This document shows positions 1 to 6,996 of a DNA stretch of 11,511 nucleotides, one piece after another. Position numbers and translations under genes: made by a program. The stretch spans positions 1 to 11,511 of the forward strand of contig JAIROD010000435.1 in NCBI GenBank assembly GCA_031257725.1, written 5' to 3'. Position 1 is the stretch's first letter. Every line of letters begins with the position of its first letter. The notes under the pieces are model-generated. The model was not told where the DNA came from. It did no database searches and saw only the letters and a list, made by a program, of their open reading frames with translations. The stretch comes from Planctomycetaceae bacterium. GTDB taxonomy: Bacteria > Planctomycetota > Planctomycetia > Pirellulales > Thermoguttaceae.

Positions 1-170
1 GACAGGACAAACCTTCCTGGTGTCAGTGAAATCTCAACCGGCGCGACCGTCCAGCGGACGGATCGCCTACCTCGCAATTTTCTACTTTAATTGACCTAAT
101 TGAACAACCACCCTGTGAATGCTAGGAATTTTTTTTGATCTTTCGGAATTTTCGGCGAATCATTGCCATA
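1..170. other. Unassigned left edge with strong hairpin
   Basis: No gene can be assigned here. Two plus-strand frames run in from the window edge and stop at 88-90 (TAA) and 92-94 (TGA), so this could be the 3' end of a gene, but neither short peptide is recognisable. Bases 43-66 form a 10-bp stem with one bulged A and an AGC triloop (CCGTCC/GGACGG core). A smaller CAGGA/TCCTG stem lies at 3-19. The string ACAAACCTTCCTGGTGT resembles the conserved 23S rRNA stretch just after the sarcin-ricin loop, but the strongly conserved 3' end of 23S does not follow. Bases 90-170 are AT-rich and featureless. Confidence 0.3.
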
Positions 171-313
171 GGGAATCTCTCATCATTCAGAATTTACCGA
201 AAGTTAACGGCGTGGGCTTGCCCCGCGTTGTTAGGCTTAGCCCAAAAACACGGGGTAAACCCCGTCGTTAACAAATGGGCAGAAAATAAAAAATTGAATT
301 ATTAGAGATGCCC
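171..313 (+). repeat. Family A inverted-repeat element, copy A1
   Basis: A 143-bp MITE-like element without a coding region. It opens with GGGAATCTCTCATCATTCA and closes with the imperfect inverse, ending AGAGATGCCC (16 of 19 positions match). The interior is bounded by GTTAACGGCG and CGTCGTTAAC and contains CGGGGTAAACCCCG and GGCTTAGCC, so the transcript would fold into nested hairpins. An AT-rich arm (GAAAATAAAAAATTGAAT) precedes the right end. No target duplication is evident. It abuts element B1 with no gap. Confidence 0.75.
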
Positions 314-483
314 TGTAATAGTTCAGTGGAATTTTTTGGGGCGTTAACCATCGCGGGGTAAATCCCGCCGTTAACGAGCGCGGGGTAAACCCCGCCGTTA
401 ACCATTATGGAATAAACTCCGTCGGTAACAAAGGCGAATAATCGCATGTTGCGAAAAAAAAAATATTCCACAGAATAATTACA
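314..483 (+). repeat. Family B inverted-repeat element, copy B1
   Basis: A 170-bp element whose ends are inverted copies: TGTAATAGTTCAGTGGAAT on the left and, inverted, TGTAATTATTCTGTGGAAT on the right (16 of 19 match), each followed inward by a T run. The interior holds three 27-bp tandem units, the third degenerate. A short conserved arm (AATAATCGCAT, TTGCGAAAA) follows, and copy B2 has it too. The element ends 30 bases beyond the hrpA stop codon, so it lies in the hrpA 3' untranslated region. Its hairpins could stabilise or terminate that transcript, which is an inference. Confidence 0.75.
351..431 (+). repeat. 27-bp tandem repeat, three units
   Basis: Three consecutive 27-bp units start near 351, 378 and 405. 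Each carries the palindromic core GGGGTAAACCCC followed by GCCGTTAAC. Units 1 and 2 differ at only a few bases, and unit 3 is degenerate (GGAATAAACTCC, then GTCGGTAAC). Because 27 is a multiple of three, the minus strand stays open and yields a spurious 9-residue peptide repeat (VNGGVYPAL-like). It is not a CRISPR: the units are contiguous and have no spacers. Confidence 0.75.
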
Positions 484-513
484 AAAAATCAAAATAAAAA
501 TAGACCGTAACAG
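484..513 (-). other. Conserved AT-rich 3' module after hrpA
   Basis: Read on the minus strand just after the hrpA stop, this segment runs GTTACGGTCTATTTTTATTT and then TGATTTTTTG into element B1. The same module, with four differences over 30 bases, follows the tyrA stop at 4509-4538. A 24-base stretch with two differences from the tyrA copy occurs after the kinase at 11440-11463. It is either an extension of family B beyond its inverted repeats or a shared 3'-end signal. Confidence 0.5.
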
Positions 514-3500
514 CTATCGTCGGATTTTTTCGAATTGTTTATCGAGGCGTTGTGGAGAAACTTTTATGGAAGTTCCTAAACGTTGGGCAAAAAGTGAAAC
601 GCGGTATTCTTCCAACATCCAACGAAAAACGGTCAACTCCGGATCGGTAATTCCGGCCGCAACGTGAAGTTCCAACCGTTCCGCATATTGTTCCCAATAT
701 TTTTGTAATTCCAACATCGCCCGACGGTCAAATGCTTCACCGCCGTTGCGTAATTTTTCGAAACGTAATGGAATTGCCTTAAAATAACGCGGAAATTCAC
801 AAAGGACACGCCACGGCGTTTGAATCAAAAAACCGGGTTCTGTTAAACGTTTCAAGTGTTCTTCGGCATCCCGACAAGTTGTTTCCGTCTTCGCGGATTT
901 ATTCTGTTCCACCGCAAGACGGGCTTGATGGAATGATTCCAAAAGAGGAATAATGTACTTCGTAATTTCTTGTACAACTATTCCGATTTGTTGTTTTGCC
1001 GATACACTGCGTTGTTCAAACTCCTCCTGATTATTGACCGGTAATTCTTCCAACTGTAACGCACGGGCGGCAAAGAATTGTCCCAAATCATCAAAAAAAT
1101 CAAATTGACGTAACGGTTGGGCATAAATTTTTAGTTTGTCCGCATTCGGCAGCCATTGAATTTGTGTGCGAATTTCACGTTTGTTGGCGGTATAAAAAAG
1201 TTGTTCATATTGCGGCGGTTTTTCCTGTTCCTGTAACGGAACCGCAAATTCTTTTCGCAGAACATTAAAATCACGGTCTTCTCTAACGGTTTCACCATTT
1301 TCATCAAGAACACGAACATTCATTCGCAATTCCAACGGAATCTGTTCCTTGTTAAAATCCGACGGAACCACAAGCCGACCGGTCATTCTTGTAATTTTCC
1401 GGCAGACCTGATCTTCAAGATTTCCTTGTCCGAATTGAATATTTGCCGACAATTCTTTAACGGTATCGGGAATGGGAACAATTCGGCGGCGAATTTCTTT
1501 CGGTAACGATTTTAATAAAGCGGTGATTTTTTGTTCAATTAAACCGGGAACGAGCCAGCCCAGCCGGGACGGTTCAAGTTGCCGGAGTTCTTTTTGGGGA
1601 ACAATTAACGTTAAACCGTCATGTTGTTCTCCCGGCGCATAATTGTATTCAAGGTCAAACGATTCCCATTGATCTGGAAACGCCGACACGTCCATTGTTT
1701 CCGTACAAATATCATCAAGCGTCATCTTCCAATGTTCTGTTGACGATTGTTTTGCAAATTTTTCCAATGACCGTTTATCGTACACTTCATCGGGAATCCG
1801 TTCCTGATAAAAACGGTAACGTACTGATTCCGGTTTGACAATATCGGGATGGCGCAGTTTGTCCTGTAATTTTCGGGCTTCGTCAAGAATTTTTTGATTA
1901 TGAACGAAAAATTCAAGATTAGTATCAAGATCGCCTTCAACGAGCGCGGACTGAATAAAAATGTCTCTTGCCGCTTCAGGGTTAATCGTACCGTAATTGA
2001 TTCGCCGCTTCGGAACAATCACAATACCGAATAACGAAACTTTTTCATAAGCATGAACATAACCTGTTTCACTATCCCAATGCGGTTCCAGATAAACGCG
2101 GTTAATAAGATGTTTTGCCATCGGTTCAATCCAATCCGCATTAATTTGCGCAACTGTTCGTAAATACCGGCGTGAGGTTTCAAGACGTTCCGCTGCAAGA
2201 ATCCAATGAGGTAAACCGGCCGATTCGCCGGTTGTTTCTTTCCGGTTGTTGTTCTGTTTTTGACGGTGATTTTGCTGTTGTTTTTGTTGATATTTATGAA
2301 CTCCGCTGCCGAGCCACAATACAAATTTTCCGCCGCCGCCAATAGTATATTCACAACGATTATCACGTTGCGCAATTCCCGACAGATTACCCGCAAGAAT
2401 TGATTTGTGTAATGGATCATAAAGTTTTTCAAAATTCAGTTTACGTTGTCCGATCTTCATTTTGGCATCGTGAACATATTGTATCAGTTGAAGGTGAATA
2501 TCACTCCATTCCTTCATCCGGTTAAACGATAAAAAATTTTGTCGGCATGATTTTCGTAATCCATTTCGGCTTGTTTGATCTTTCACGTTTTGAAAGAAAT
2601 CCCAAAGTTTCAAATAACCGATAAAATCGCTTTGTTTATCGAGAAACTTTTCGTGCGCCGTATCCGCTTTGCCCTGAAATTCCTGCGGACGCTCACGCGG
2701 GTCTTGAATTTCGAGAACCGACGCAATAATCAGCATTTCATTCAGTACACCGTTTTCTTCAGCGGCAAGAATCATCCGCCCAATACGCGGATCAACCGGA
2801 AGTTTACTTAACTTCCAACCAAGCGGTAACAAATTTTTTCGCTCATCAATCGCCCCGATTTCAAACAATGTTTTGTAACCGTCGGCAATTGCGGATGTTC
2901 GCGGCGGATCAAGAAATGGAAACGTTTCAATATTTCCCAAACGCAGCGACATTGTTTGCAGAATAACCGATGCTAAATTTGTACGTTGAATTTCCGGTGT
3001 GGCGTATCGTTCACGATTATTGTAATCAGATTCGGAATAAAGCCGGATACAAACGCCGGGAGCAATTCGTCCGCAACGTCCTGCCCGTTGATCGGCGGAC
3101 GCTTGGGAAACCGCTTCAATGGGAAGACGTTGAGTTCGGGAACGCGCGGAATATCGGCTGATCCTTGCGGCTCCGGCATCGATAACGTAACGGATTCCCG
3201 GAACGGTTAGCGACGATTCCGCAACATTGGTCGCCAGAACAATCCGCCGTAACAGAGAGGTCTGAAAAACCTTTTGCTGTTGATGAACCGGTAATCGTGC
3301 ATAAAGCGGCAGGATTTCCGTTTGATGTGACAAATATTGCCGTAATACTTTTGCTGTTTCAAAAATATCGCGCTCGGTCGGAAGAAAAATGAGAATATCA
3401 CCGTTGCCCTGCTGCGCGAGTTCATTGACTGCCGCCAAAACCGCGCGTTCCTGAACACCAACAGAATCGTCGCCGTTGTCGTCAAACTCTTCGAGACTTC

Positions 3501-4137
3501 TGTACAGAATCTCAATCGGAAATGTCCTGCCGGAAATTTCTATAACAGGAATTGGTTTGCCGTGATTGATTCGCTTATCGGTAAAATGTTCGGCAAAACG
3601 TTTGGCATCGATTGTTGCGGATGTGATAATCAATTTAAGATCGCAACGATGAGGCAATAACCGTTTCATCATACCAAGCAAAAAATCAATATTGAGTGAA
3701 CGTTCATGAGCTTCGTCGATAATAATTGTATCGTATTGACGGAAATTTTTATCGGTTTGCGATTCGGCAAGCAGAATACCGTCGGTCATTAACTTGATCA
3801 GAGAATCGGAACTGATTTTTTCGTCGAACCGAACTTTGTAACCGACAACTTGACCTAGCGGCGTTTTTAATTCGTCGGCAATTCGTGCGGCAATTGATCG
3901 TGCGGCAATCCGGCGCGGTTGGGTATGTCCGATCATTCCGTTGATACCGCGACCAATTTCGAGACAAATTTTCGGAAGTTGTGTTGATTTTCCGGAACCG
4001 GTTTCGCCACAAACTACAATAACTTGATTTTCCCGAATTTGCCCGATTATTTCCTCACGCCGTTGAATCACCGGTAATTCATCATCATATTGCAAATTCA
4101 AAGACGTTATAAAATTTCGTCGTTTTTCTTTGTCCAT
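514..4137 (-). CDS. hrpA: ATP-dependent DEAH-box RNA helicase HrpA
   Basis: A cytoplasmic 1207-residue NTP-dependent RNA helicase of the HrpA/DHX family. In E. coli, HrpA acts on mRNA and stalled ribosomes. Visible motifs: Walker A GETGSGKST at 44-52, TQPRRIAA at 72-79, DEAH at 141-144, SAT at 173-175, TNVAESSLTVPGI at 303-315 and QRAGRCGR at 350-357. The helicase-associated and OB-fold regions follow, ending near 660, and then a long C-terminal half of the DUF3418 type. All catalytic motifs are intact. The ATG at 4135-4137 puts motif I at residue 44, a shorter N-terminus than the roughly 1300-residue E. coli protein. There is no clear Shine-Dalgarno. A Gln/Asn-rich insertion sits at residues 616-641, within the usual SGxxKxxPxW(I/V) segment. 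The gene stands alone, and its 3' end runs into element B1. The family assignment is very secure. The cellular role is inferred from homologues. Confidence 0.95.
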   Translation of the reverse strand: MDKEKRRNFITSLNLQYDDELPVIQRREEIIGQIRENQVIVVCGETGSGKSTQLPKICLEIGRGINGMIGHTQPRRIAARSIAARIADELKTPLGQVVGYKVRFDEKISSDSLIKLMTDGILLAESQTDKNFRQYDTIIIDEAHERSLNIDFLLGMMKRLLPHRCDLKLIITSATIDAKRFAEHFTDKRINHGKPIPVIEISGRTFPIEILYRSLEEFDDNGDDSVGVQERAVLAAVNELAQQGNGDILIFLPTERDIFETAKVLRQYLSHQTEILPLYARLPVHQQQKVFQTSLLRRIVLATNVAESSLTVPGIRYVIDAGAARISRYSARSRTQRLPIEAVSQASADQRAGRCGRIAPGVCIRLYSESDYNNRERYATPEIQRTNLASVILQTMSLRLGNIETFPFLDPPRTSAIADGYKTLFEIGAIDERKNLLPLGWKLSKLPVDPRIGRMILAAEENGVLNEMLIIASVLEIQDPRERPQEFQGKADTAHEKFLDKQSDFIGYLKLWDFFQNVKDQTSRNGLRKSCRQNFLSFNRMKEWSDIHLQLIQYVHDAKMKIGQRKLNFEKLYDPLHKSILAGNLSGIAQRDNRCEYTIGGGGKFVLWLGSGVHKYQQKQQQNHRQKQNNNRKETTGESAGLPHWILAAERLETSRRYLRTVAQINADWIEPMAKHLINRVYLEPHWDSETGYVHAYEKVSLFGIVIVPKRRINYGTINPEAARDIFIQSALVEGDLDTNLEFFVHNQKILDEARKLQDKLRHPDIVKPESVRYRFYQERIPDEVYDKRSLEKFAKQSSTEHWKMTLDDICTETMDVSAFPDQWESFDLEYNYAPGEQHDGLTLIVPQKELRQLEPSRLGWLVPGLIEQKITALLKSLPKEIRRRIVPIPDTVKELSANIQFGQGNLEDQVCRKITRMTGRLVVPSDFNKEQIPLELRMNVRVLDENGETVREDRDFNVLRKEFAVPLQEQEKPPQYEQLFYTANKREIRTQIQWLPNADKLKIYAQPLRQFDFFDDLGQFFAARALQLEELPVNNQEEFEQRSVSAKQQIGIVVQEITKYIIPLLESFHQARLAVEQNKSAKTETTCRDAEEHLKRLTEPGFLIQTPWRVLCEFPRYFKAIPLRFEKLRNGGEAFDRRAMLELQKYWEQYAERLELHVAAGITDPELTVFRWMLEEYRVSLFAQRLGTSIKVSPQRLDKQFEKIRR

Positions 4138-4365
4138 ATATTTTTAGTTAATCGTTAATCGTTGATAGTGTTGCAAGTTTTTTTTACGGAATGATATACT
4201 CATTACACTTTAAAATTCGGTTTTTATTTTTAGAATACCCAATGGAGTCAATAAACATTTCATTATTTTCAAGTCGAGAAATTTCATGCACTACACAAAA
4301 ATTACTACGAAAATGACAACAACAAAATTTTTCGTGTCATTTCGTGTGTTTCGTGTTAAAAAAAT
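4138..4365. other. Gene-free region upstream of hrpA
   Basis: No coding region is supported. It should contain the hrpA promoter on the minus strand, but no convincing -35/-10 pair with normal spacing was found (TTGACT and TTGCAA boxes lack good partners). Near hrpA there is a short direct repeat of TTAATCG. Bases 4330-4356 carry three TTTCGTGT octamers, and 4303-4312 (CGAAAATGAC) is roughly inverse to the second of them, so a weak hairpin is possible. Confidence 0.5.
4330..4356 (+). repeat. Three TTTCGTGT direct repeats
   Basis: The octamer TTTCGTGT occurs at 4330-4337, 4340-4347 and 4349-4356, spaced 10 and 9 bases apart. It immediately precedes element B2. This spacing, close to one helical turn, would suit a protein-binding site, but it could equally be a degenerate simple repeat. 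Confidence 0.5.
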
Positions 4366-4508
4366 TATAATAGATCAGTGAAATTTTTGTTTGGTTGTTA
4401 ACTATCGCGGGGTAAACCCCGCCGTTAACTAGCGTGAGGTACCCCCCGCCGATAACAAATATAAATAATCGCATATTGCGAAAACAAATATTCCACTGAA
4501 TAATTACA
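4366..4508 (+). repeat. Family B inverted-repeat element, copy B2
   Basis: A 143-bp element in the same orientation as B1. The left end is TATAATAGATCAGTGAAAT and the right end, inverted, is TGTAATTATTCAGTGGAAT (14 of 19 match, so the left end has decayed). The interior has two 27-bp units starting near 4403 and 4430, the second degenerate. The AATAATCGCAT / TTGCGAAAA arm of B1 follows. Like B1, it ends some 35 bases beyond the stop codon of the neighbouring minus-strand gene, here tyrA. Confidence 0.75.
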
Positions 4509-4543
4509 AAAAATCAAAATTAAAATAAACAGTTACGGTATTT
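4509..4543 (-). other. Conserved AT-rich 3' module after tyrA
   Basis: On the minus strand the tyrA stop is followed by GTAACTGTTTATTTTAATTT and then TGATTTTTTG, which leads into B2. It matches the hrpA 3' copy (four differences in 30 bases) and the stretch at 11440-11463 after the kinase gene (two differences in 24). The T-rich runs could aid transcript termination, but no stem directly precedes them. Confidence 0.5.
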
Positions 4544-5398
4544 TTATGGAAATCCTGAAGTATATTCACTGTCCGCTATTAATTTTGCTTCATGGAGTAA
4601 TTGTTCGATTGTTTCGGTGTTTTTTGATTGTAGCGTCTTGATCAGCTCCTGAAGTTGAACATCGAACCGATGAAGAGCATCGAGAACATGATCGCGGTTG
4701 TCCAAAAGAATATCGCGCCAAATCTCCGGCGAACCTGCCGCCAACCGTGTCATTCCGGCAAAACCGGTTCCGGTAAACAGCCTTTCGTCTTTCCGTACCA
4801 TTCGCGTTAGAATAACCGAAAGAAGATGGGGAAGATGCGAAGTAACCGCGAGAATCTCATCATGTTTCACCGCGTCCATCTCAATAACATGAGAACCAAG
4901 TGTTTGCCAGAACCGCCGCAAAAGGTTAAGATCATTGGTCGAATGATTTTTTGTCGGAGTCAGAACCGTAAGCCGATTCCGAAACAACTCCGCATCCGCC
5001 GCGTCCGGTCCACTCCGTTCACTTCCGGCAATCGGGTGAGAACCAATAAACCGCAGATCGGAAATCTCCTGAACCAGTGTTGCTTTCGTACTGCCGACAT
5101 CAGTGAGAAGCAATCGCCCGGAATGACCAAAGTGTTTAATTGCAGCAAAAACATTTCGGGCAATGTCGGCAACCGGCGTGCAAACCACGACAAGCGTTTG
5201 ATCGGAATCAGTCGAAGCCGGAATTGTTTCGAGCGATAAATGGGCTTCGTCAATGATTCCGTTTCGAGCGGCAATTTCCAATGTTTTTGGGGTACGCCCA
5301 ACTCCAATAACCGTTTGTGCCAAACCATATTTGTGGGTTGCCAAACCAATGGAACCGCCAAGCAAACCAACTCCAATAATAATTAATCGGGAAAACAC
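4544..5398 (-). CDS. tyrA: Prephenate dehydrogenase (TyrA)
   Basis: A cytoplasmic NAD(P)+-dependent dehydrogenase that oxidatively decarboxylates prephenate to 4-hydroxyphenylpyruvate in tyrosine synthesis. Arogenate as substrate cannot be excluded. With the GTG at 5396-5398 it is 284 residues, normal for a single-domain TyrA. The Rossmann dinucleotide motif GVGLLGGS lies at 9-16. Active-site segments are DVGSTK (100-105), GSHPIAGSE (119-127, His121) and SHLPH (187-191, His188). There is no fused chorismate mutase or ACT domain. The start is uncertain: no ATG is available. An upstream TTG at 5423-5425 would add nine hydrophobic residues before the first beta strand, while the GTG gives the short lead typical of the family. 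Neither has a Shine-Dalgarno. The gene is separated from pyrD by element A4 and from hrpA by B2, so it is probably transcribed alone. Confidence 0.9.
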   Translation of the reverse strand: MFSRLIIIGVGLLGGSIGLATHKYGLAQTVIGVGRTPKTLEIAARNGIIDEAHLSLETIPASTDSDQTLVVVCTPVADIARNVFAAIKHFGHSGRLLLTDVGSTKATLVQEISDLRFIGSHPIAGSERSGPDAADAELFRNRLTVLTPTKNHSTNDLNLLRRFWQTLGSHVIEMDAVKHDEILAVTSHLPHLLSVILTRMVRKDERLFTGTGFAGMTRLAAGSPEIWRDILLDNRDHVLDALHRFDVQLQELIKTLQSKNTETIEQLLHEAKLIADSEYTSGFP

Positions 5399-5475
5399 CG
5401 GAAAATATAGGATAAAGTAAGGCAATCAGTTTTCGTAATTATTCAGCCGTGCCTTTTTCGTTTGACGAATAGTTA
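5399..5475. other. Upstream region of tyrA
   Basis: The short AT-rich stretch between the tyrA start and element A4. The tyrA promoter must lie here or inside A4. No consensus promoter or ribosome-binding site stands out. If TTG at 5423-5425 is the true start, the leader is only about 50 bases before A4. Confidence 0.3.
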
Positions 5476-5632
5476 CATTCAATTTTTTATTTTCAACCTA
5501 TTAATTAATTAATAAATTAATAAATTAATAGTTAACGACGGGGGTTACCCCGTGTTTGGTGGTTAAGTCGAACAACGCTGGGCAAGCCCGCGCCGTTAAC
5601 GTTCGGTAAAGTCTGAATTATGAGAGATTCTC
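5476..5632 (-). repeat. Family A element, copy A4 (inverted, right end lost)
   Basis: Read on the minus strand, it begins GAGAATCTCTCATAATTCAG and carries the GTTAACGGCG...CGTCGTTAAC interior with a modified ACACGGGGTAACCCCCG core. An AT repeat of ATTAAT/AATTTATT units, as in A2, follows, and then GGTTGAAAATAAAAAATTGAATG. Homology stops there: the last 12 or so bases of the right inverted repeat are missing. It lies between the pyrD stop (5681) and the tyrA start, so it could affect both the pyrD 3' end and tyrA expression. Confidence 0.7.
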
Positions 5633-5680
5633 AATGGAATTTTCGGATCATCGGTCATCTTTTTTGTTGGCTGTTGGAAA

Positions 5681-6571
5681 TTACAGATCAAGAGTTCCGA
5701 CAATTTCCGCAACTTCTTTCACACCCAATTCGGCTAAGGCGTTGGGCAATGCACCCAGGATTTGCATGGTTGCGGTTGGATTGTAAAAATTGGCGGTTCC
5801 AATTTGGACGGCAGACGCTCCTGTTATAAAAAAATCCATTGCGTCATCAATCGTTTCAATTCCGCCAATACCGAGAATCGGAATGTTCACCGCTTTGAAA
5901 ATTTGCCGGACACAACGTAATGCAATTGGTTTGATTGCCGGACCGCTCAAACCGCCAAAACCGTTGCCAAGCCGTGAACGTTGTTGCCGCCAGTTCACCG
6001 CCAAACCGAGACAAGTATTGATCGCCGAAATTCCGTCCGCACCGCCTTGTTCCGCTCCCCGCGCCACATCGCCGATGTTTCCGGCATTAGGCGATAATTT
6101 GACCCAAACCGGAAGCGGTGTAACTTGGCGGAATGTTGAAACGATTTGTTCACACAGTTTCGGCTCCATCGCAAAATCAATACCGCCGCTCACATTCGGA
6201 CAGGAGACATTAAGTTCAATTGCGTCAATTCCTTGAACCAATCCAAGTTTTTCTCCCCAAATCGGGCATTCGTCTATGTTTTTCACGGCAATACTGACAA
6301 TGATTTTTGTATCGAGCGTTTTGAAATACGGTAATTTATTGCGCAAAAATTCATCAATTCCGTCGTTATCGAGACCAATGGAATTGAGTAATCCTGATGC
6401 TGTTTCGACGGTGCGCGGCGGCGAGTTGCCGGGGCGTGGGAAAAGAGTTACGGTTTTCGGAATAATTCCGCCTAACCGCGATAAGTCAACAACTCCCTCC
6501 ATCTCACGGGCATAACCAAAAGTCCCGGACGCGACTAAGATCGGATTTTTGAGAGCCAATGAACCAAACAT
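5681..6571 (-). CDS. pyrD: Dihydroorotate dehydrogenase, class 1B-type catalytic subunit
   Basis: An FMN enzyme that oxidises dihydroorotate to orotate, the fourth step of pyrimidine synthesis. It is cytoplasmic, with a TIM-barrel fold. With the ATG at 6569-6571 it has 296 residues, within the usual range. Visible motifs: LKNPILVASGTFGY (7-20), PKTVT with Lys39, the substrate loop ETASGLLNSIGLDNDG (56-71), NVSCPNV with the class 1 base Cys124 (121-127), WVKLSPN (156-162), GLSGPAIKP (207-215), GIGGI (234-238) and AVQIGTA (254-260). Class 1B enzymes normally pair with the iron-sulfur/FAD subunit PyrK to reduce NAD+, and no pyrK is in this window. The frame stays open upstream to 6733, but that extension would translate the tRNA-Thr gene and is not real. 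The gene starts 23 bases after the tRNA and is likely co-transcribed with infA and the tRNA. Confidence 0.93.
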   Translation of the reverse strand: MFGSLALKNPILVASGTFGYAREMEGVVDLSRLGGIIPKTVTLFPRPGNSPPRTVETASGLLNSIGLDNDGIDEFLRNKLPYFKTLDTKIIVSIAVKNIDECPIWGEKLGLVQGIDAIELNVSCPNVSGGIDFAMEPKLCEQIVSTFRQVTPLPVWVKLSPNAGNIGDVARGAEQGGADGISAINTCLGLAVNWRQQRSRLGNGFGGLSGPAIKPIALRCVRQIFKAVNIPILGIGGIETIDDAMDFFITGASAVQIGTANFYNPTATMQILGALPNALAELGVKEVAEIVGTLDL

Positions 6572-6594
6572 AGAGAGACCTACAAAAGACCAAC

Positions 6595-6667
6595 AGCCCG
6601 CGGGGGGAATCGAACCCTCAACCTCAGCTTTACGAAAGCTGCGCTCTGCCAGTTGAGCTACGCGGGC
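6595..6667 (-). tRNA. tRNA-Thr (anticodon CGU)
   Basis: A full cloverleaf can be drawn on the minus strand. The acceptor stem is GCCCGCG/CGCGGGC (6661-6667 with 6596-6602). The D stem is GCTC/GAGC, with an eight-base loop AACTGGCA. The anticodon stem is CAGCT/AGCTG, with loop TTCGTAA giving anticodon CGT (plus strand 6632-6634), which reads ACG threonine codons. A five-base variable loop and a T arm GAGGG/CCCCC with loop TTCGATT follow. One A-C mismatch sits in the T stem. The discriminator is U (6595), and CCA is not encoded (TGTTG follows). It lies between infA and pyrD on the same strand. Confidence 0.95.
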
Positions 6668-6736
6668 ATTGATTGTTTTTATTCCGACAAGATTGTTTAT
6701 TTGAAAACTGTTTTTTAAAACGTTTTTTTGCAAAAT

Positions 6737-6967
6737 CTAACGTTCCCGAAACGTGATGCGTCCACGACTCATATCATACGGACTCACCTCGACGGTAACA
6801 CGATCTCCCGGAACAACACGTATCCGAAATTTACGCATTTTACCTGCCAAGCGGCACAACACGATGTGATCCATATCATCCAACTTCACCCGAAATGCTC
6901 CGCGCACTTCCTCCGTCACCACGCCGGATAACTCAATAACTTCTTCTTTTCCTTTTGATTCGGACAT
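6737..6967 (-). CDS. infA: Translation initiation factor IF-1
   Basis: A 76-residue single OB-fold (S1-like) protein. IF-1 binds the A site of the 30S subunit and assists IF-2 and IF-3 during initiation. It is recognisable throughout: GVVTEEVRGAFRVKLDD (15-31), LAGKMRKFRIRVVPGDRV (40-57) and the C-terminal signature VSPYDMSRGRITFR (61-74). The usual length is about 72, and the extra residues are a charged N-terminal lead (MSESKGKEE). The ATG at 6965-6967 has an AGGA ten bases upstream (6978-6981), a plausible but long-spaced ribosome-binding site and the only one seen in this window. It leads a compact minus-strand set with tRNA-Thr and pyrD. Its presumed promoter region is occupied by element A2, which begins only 29 bases before the start codon. 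Confidence 0.97.
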   Translation of the reverse strand: MSESKGKEEVIELSGVVTEEVRGAFRVKLDDMDHIVLCRLAGKMRKFRIRVVPGDRVTVEVSPYDMSRGRITFRER

Positions 6968-6996
6968 TGCTTTTGAATCCTCGAAAACTTTCTAAT

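Noticed and set aside
351..431. A CRISPR array in the regularly repeated GGGGTAAACCCC units
   Set aside because: The units are directly contiguous with no unique spacers, there are only three, and no cas gene is present.
268..492. A 74-residue minus-strand open frame with a VNGGVYPA-type peptide repeat
   Set aside because: It is the translation of the 27-bp tandem repeat in element B1. The frame stays open only because the unit is a multiple of three, and the peptide has no independent support.
4138..4365. Sigma-70 promoter boxes for hrpA
   Set aside because: TTGACT and TTGCAA are present on the minus strand but lack a good -10 at 16-18 bases. In AT-rich DNA such partial matches are expected by chance.
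6572..6733. N-terminal extension of pyrD to 350 residues
   Set aside because: The added residues (RVAQLAERSFRKAEVEGSIPP) are a translation of the tRNA-Thr gene. The family start fits the ATG at 6571.
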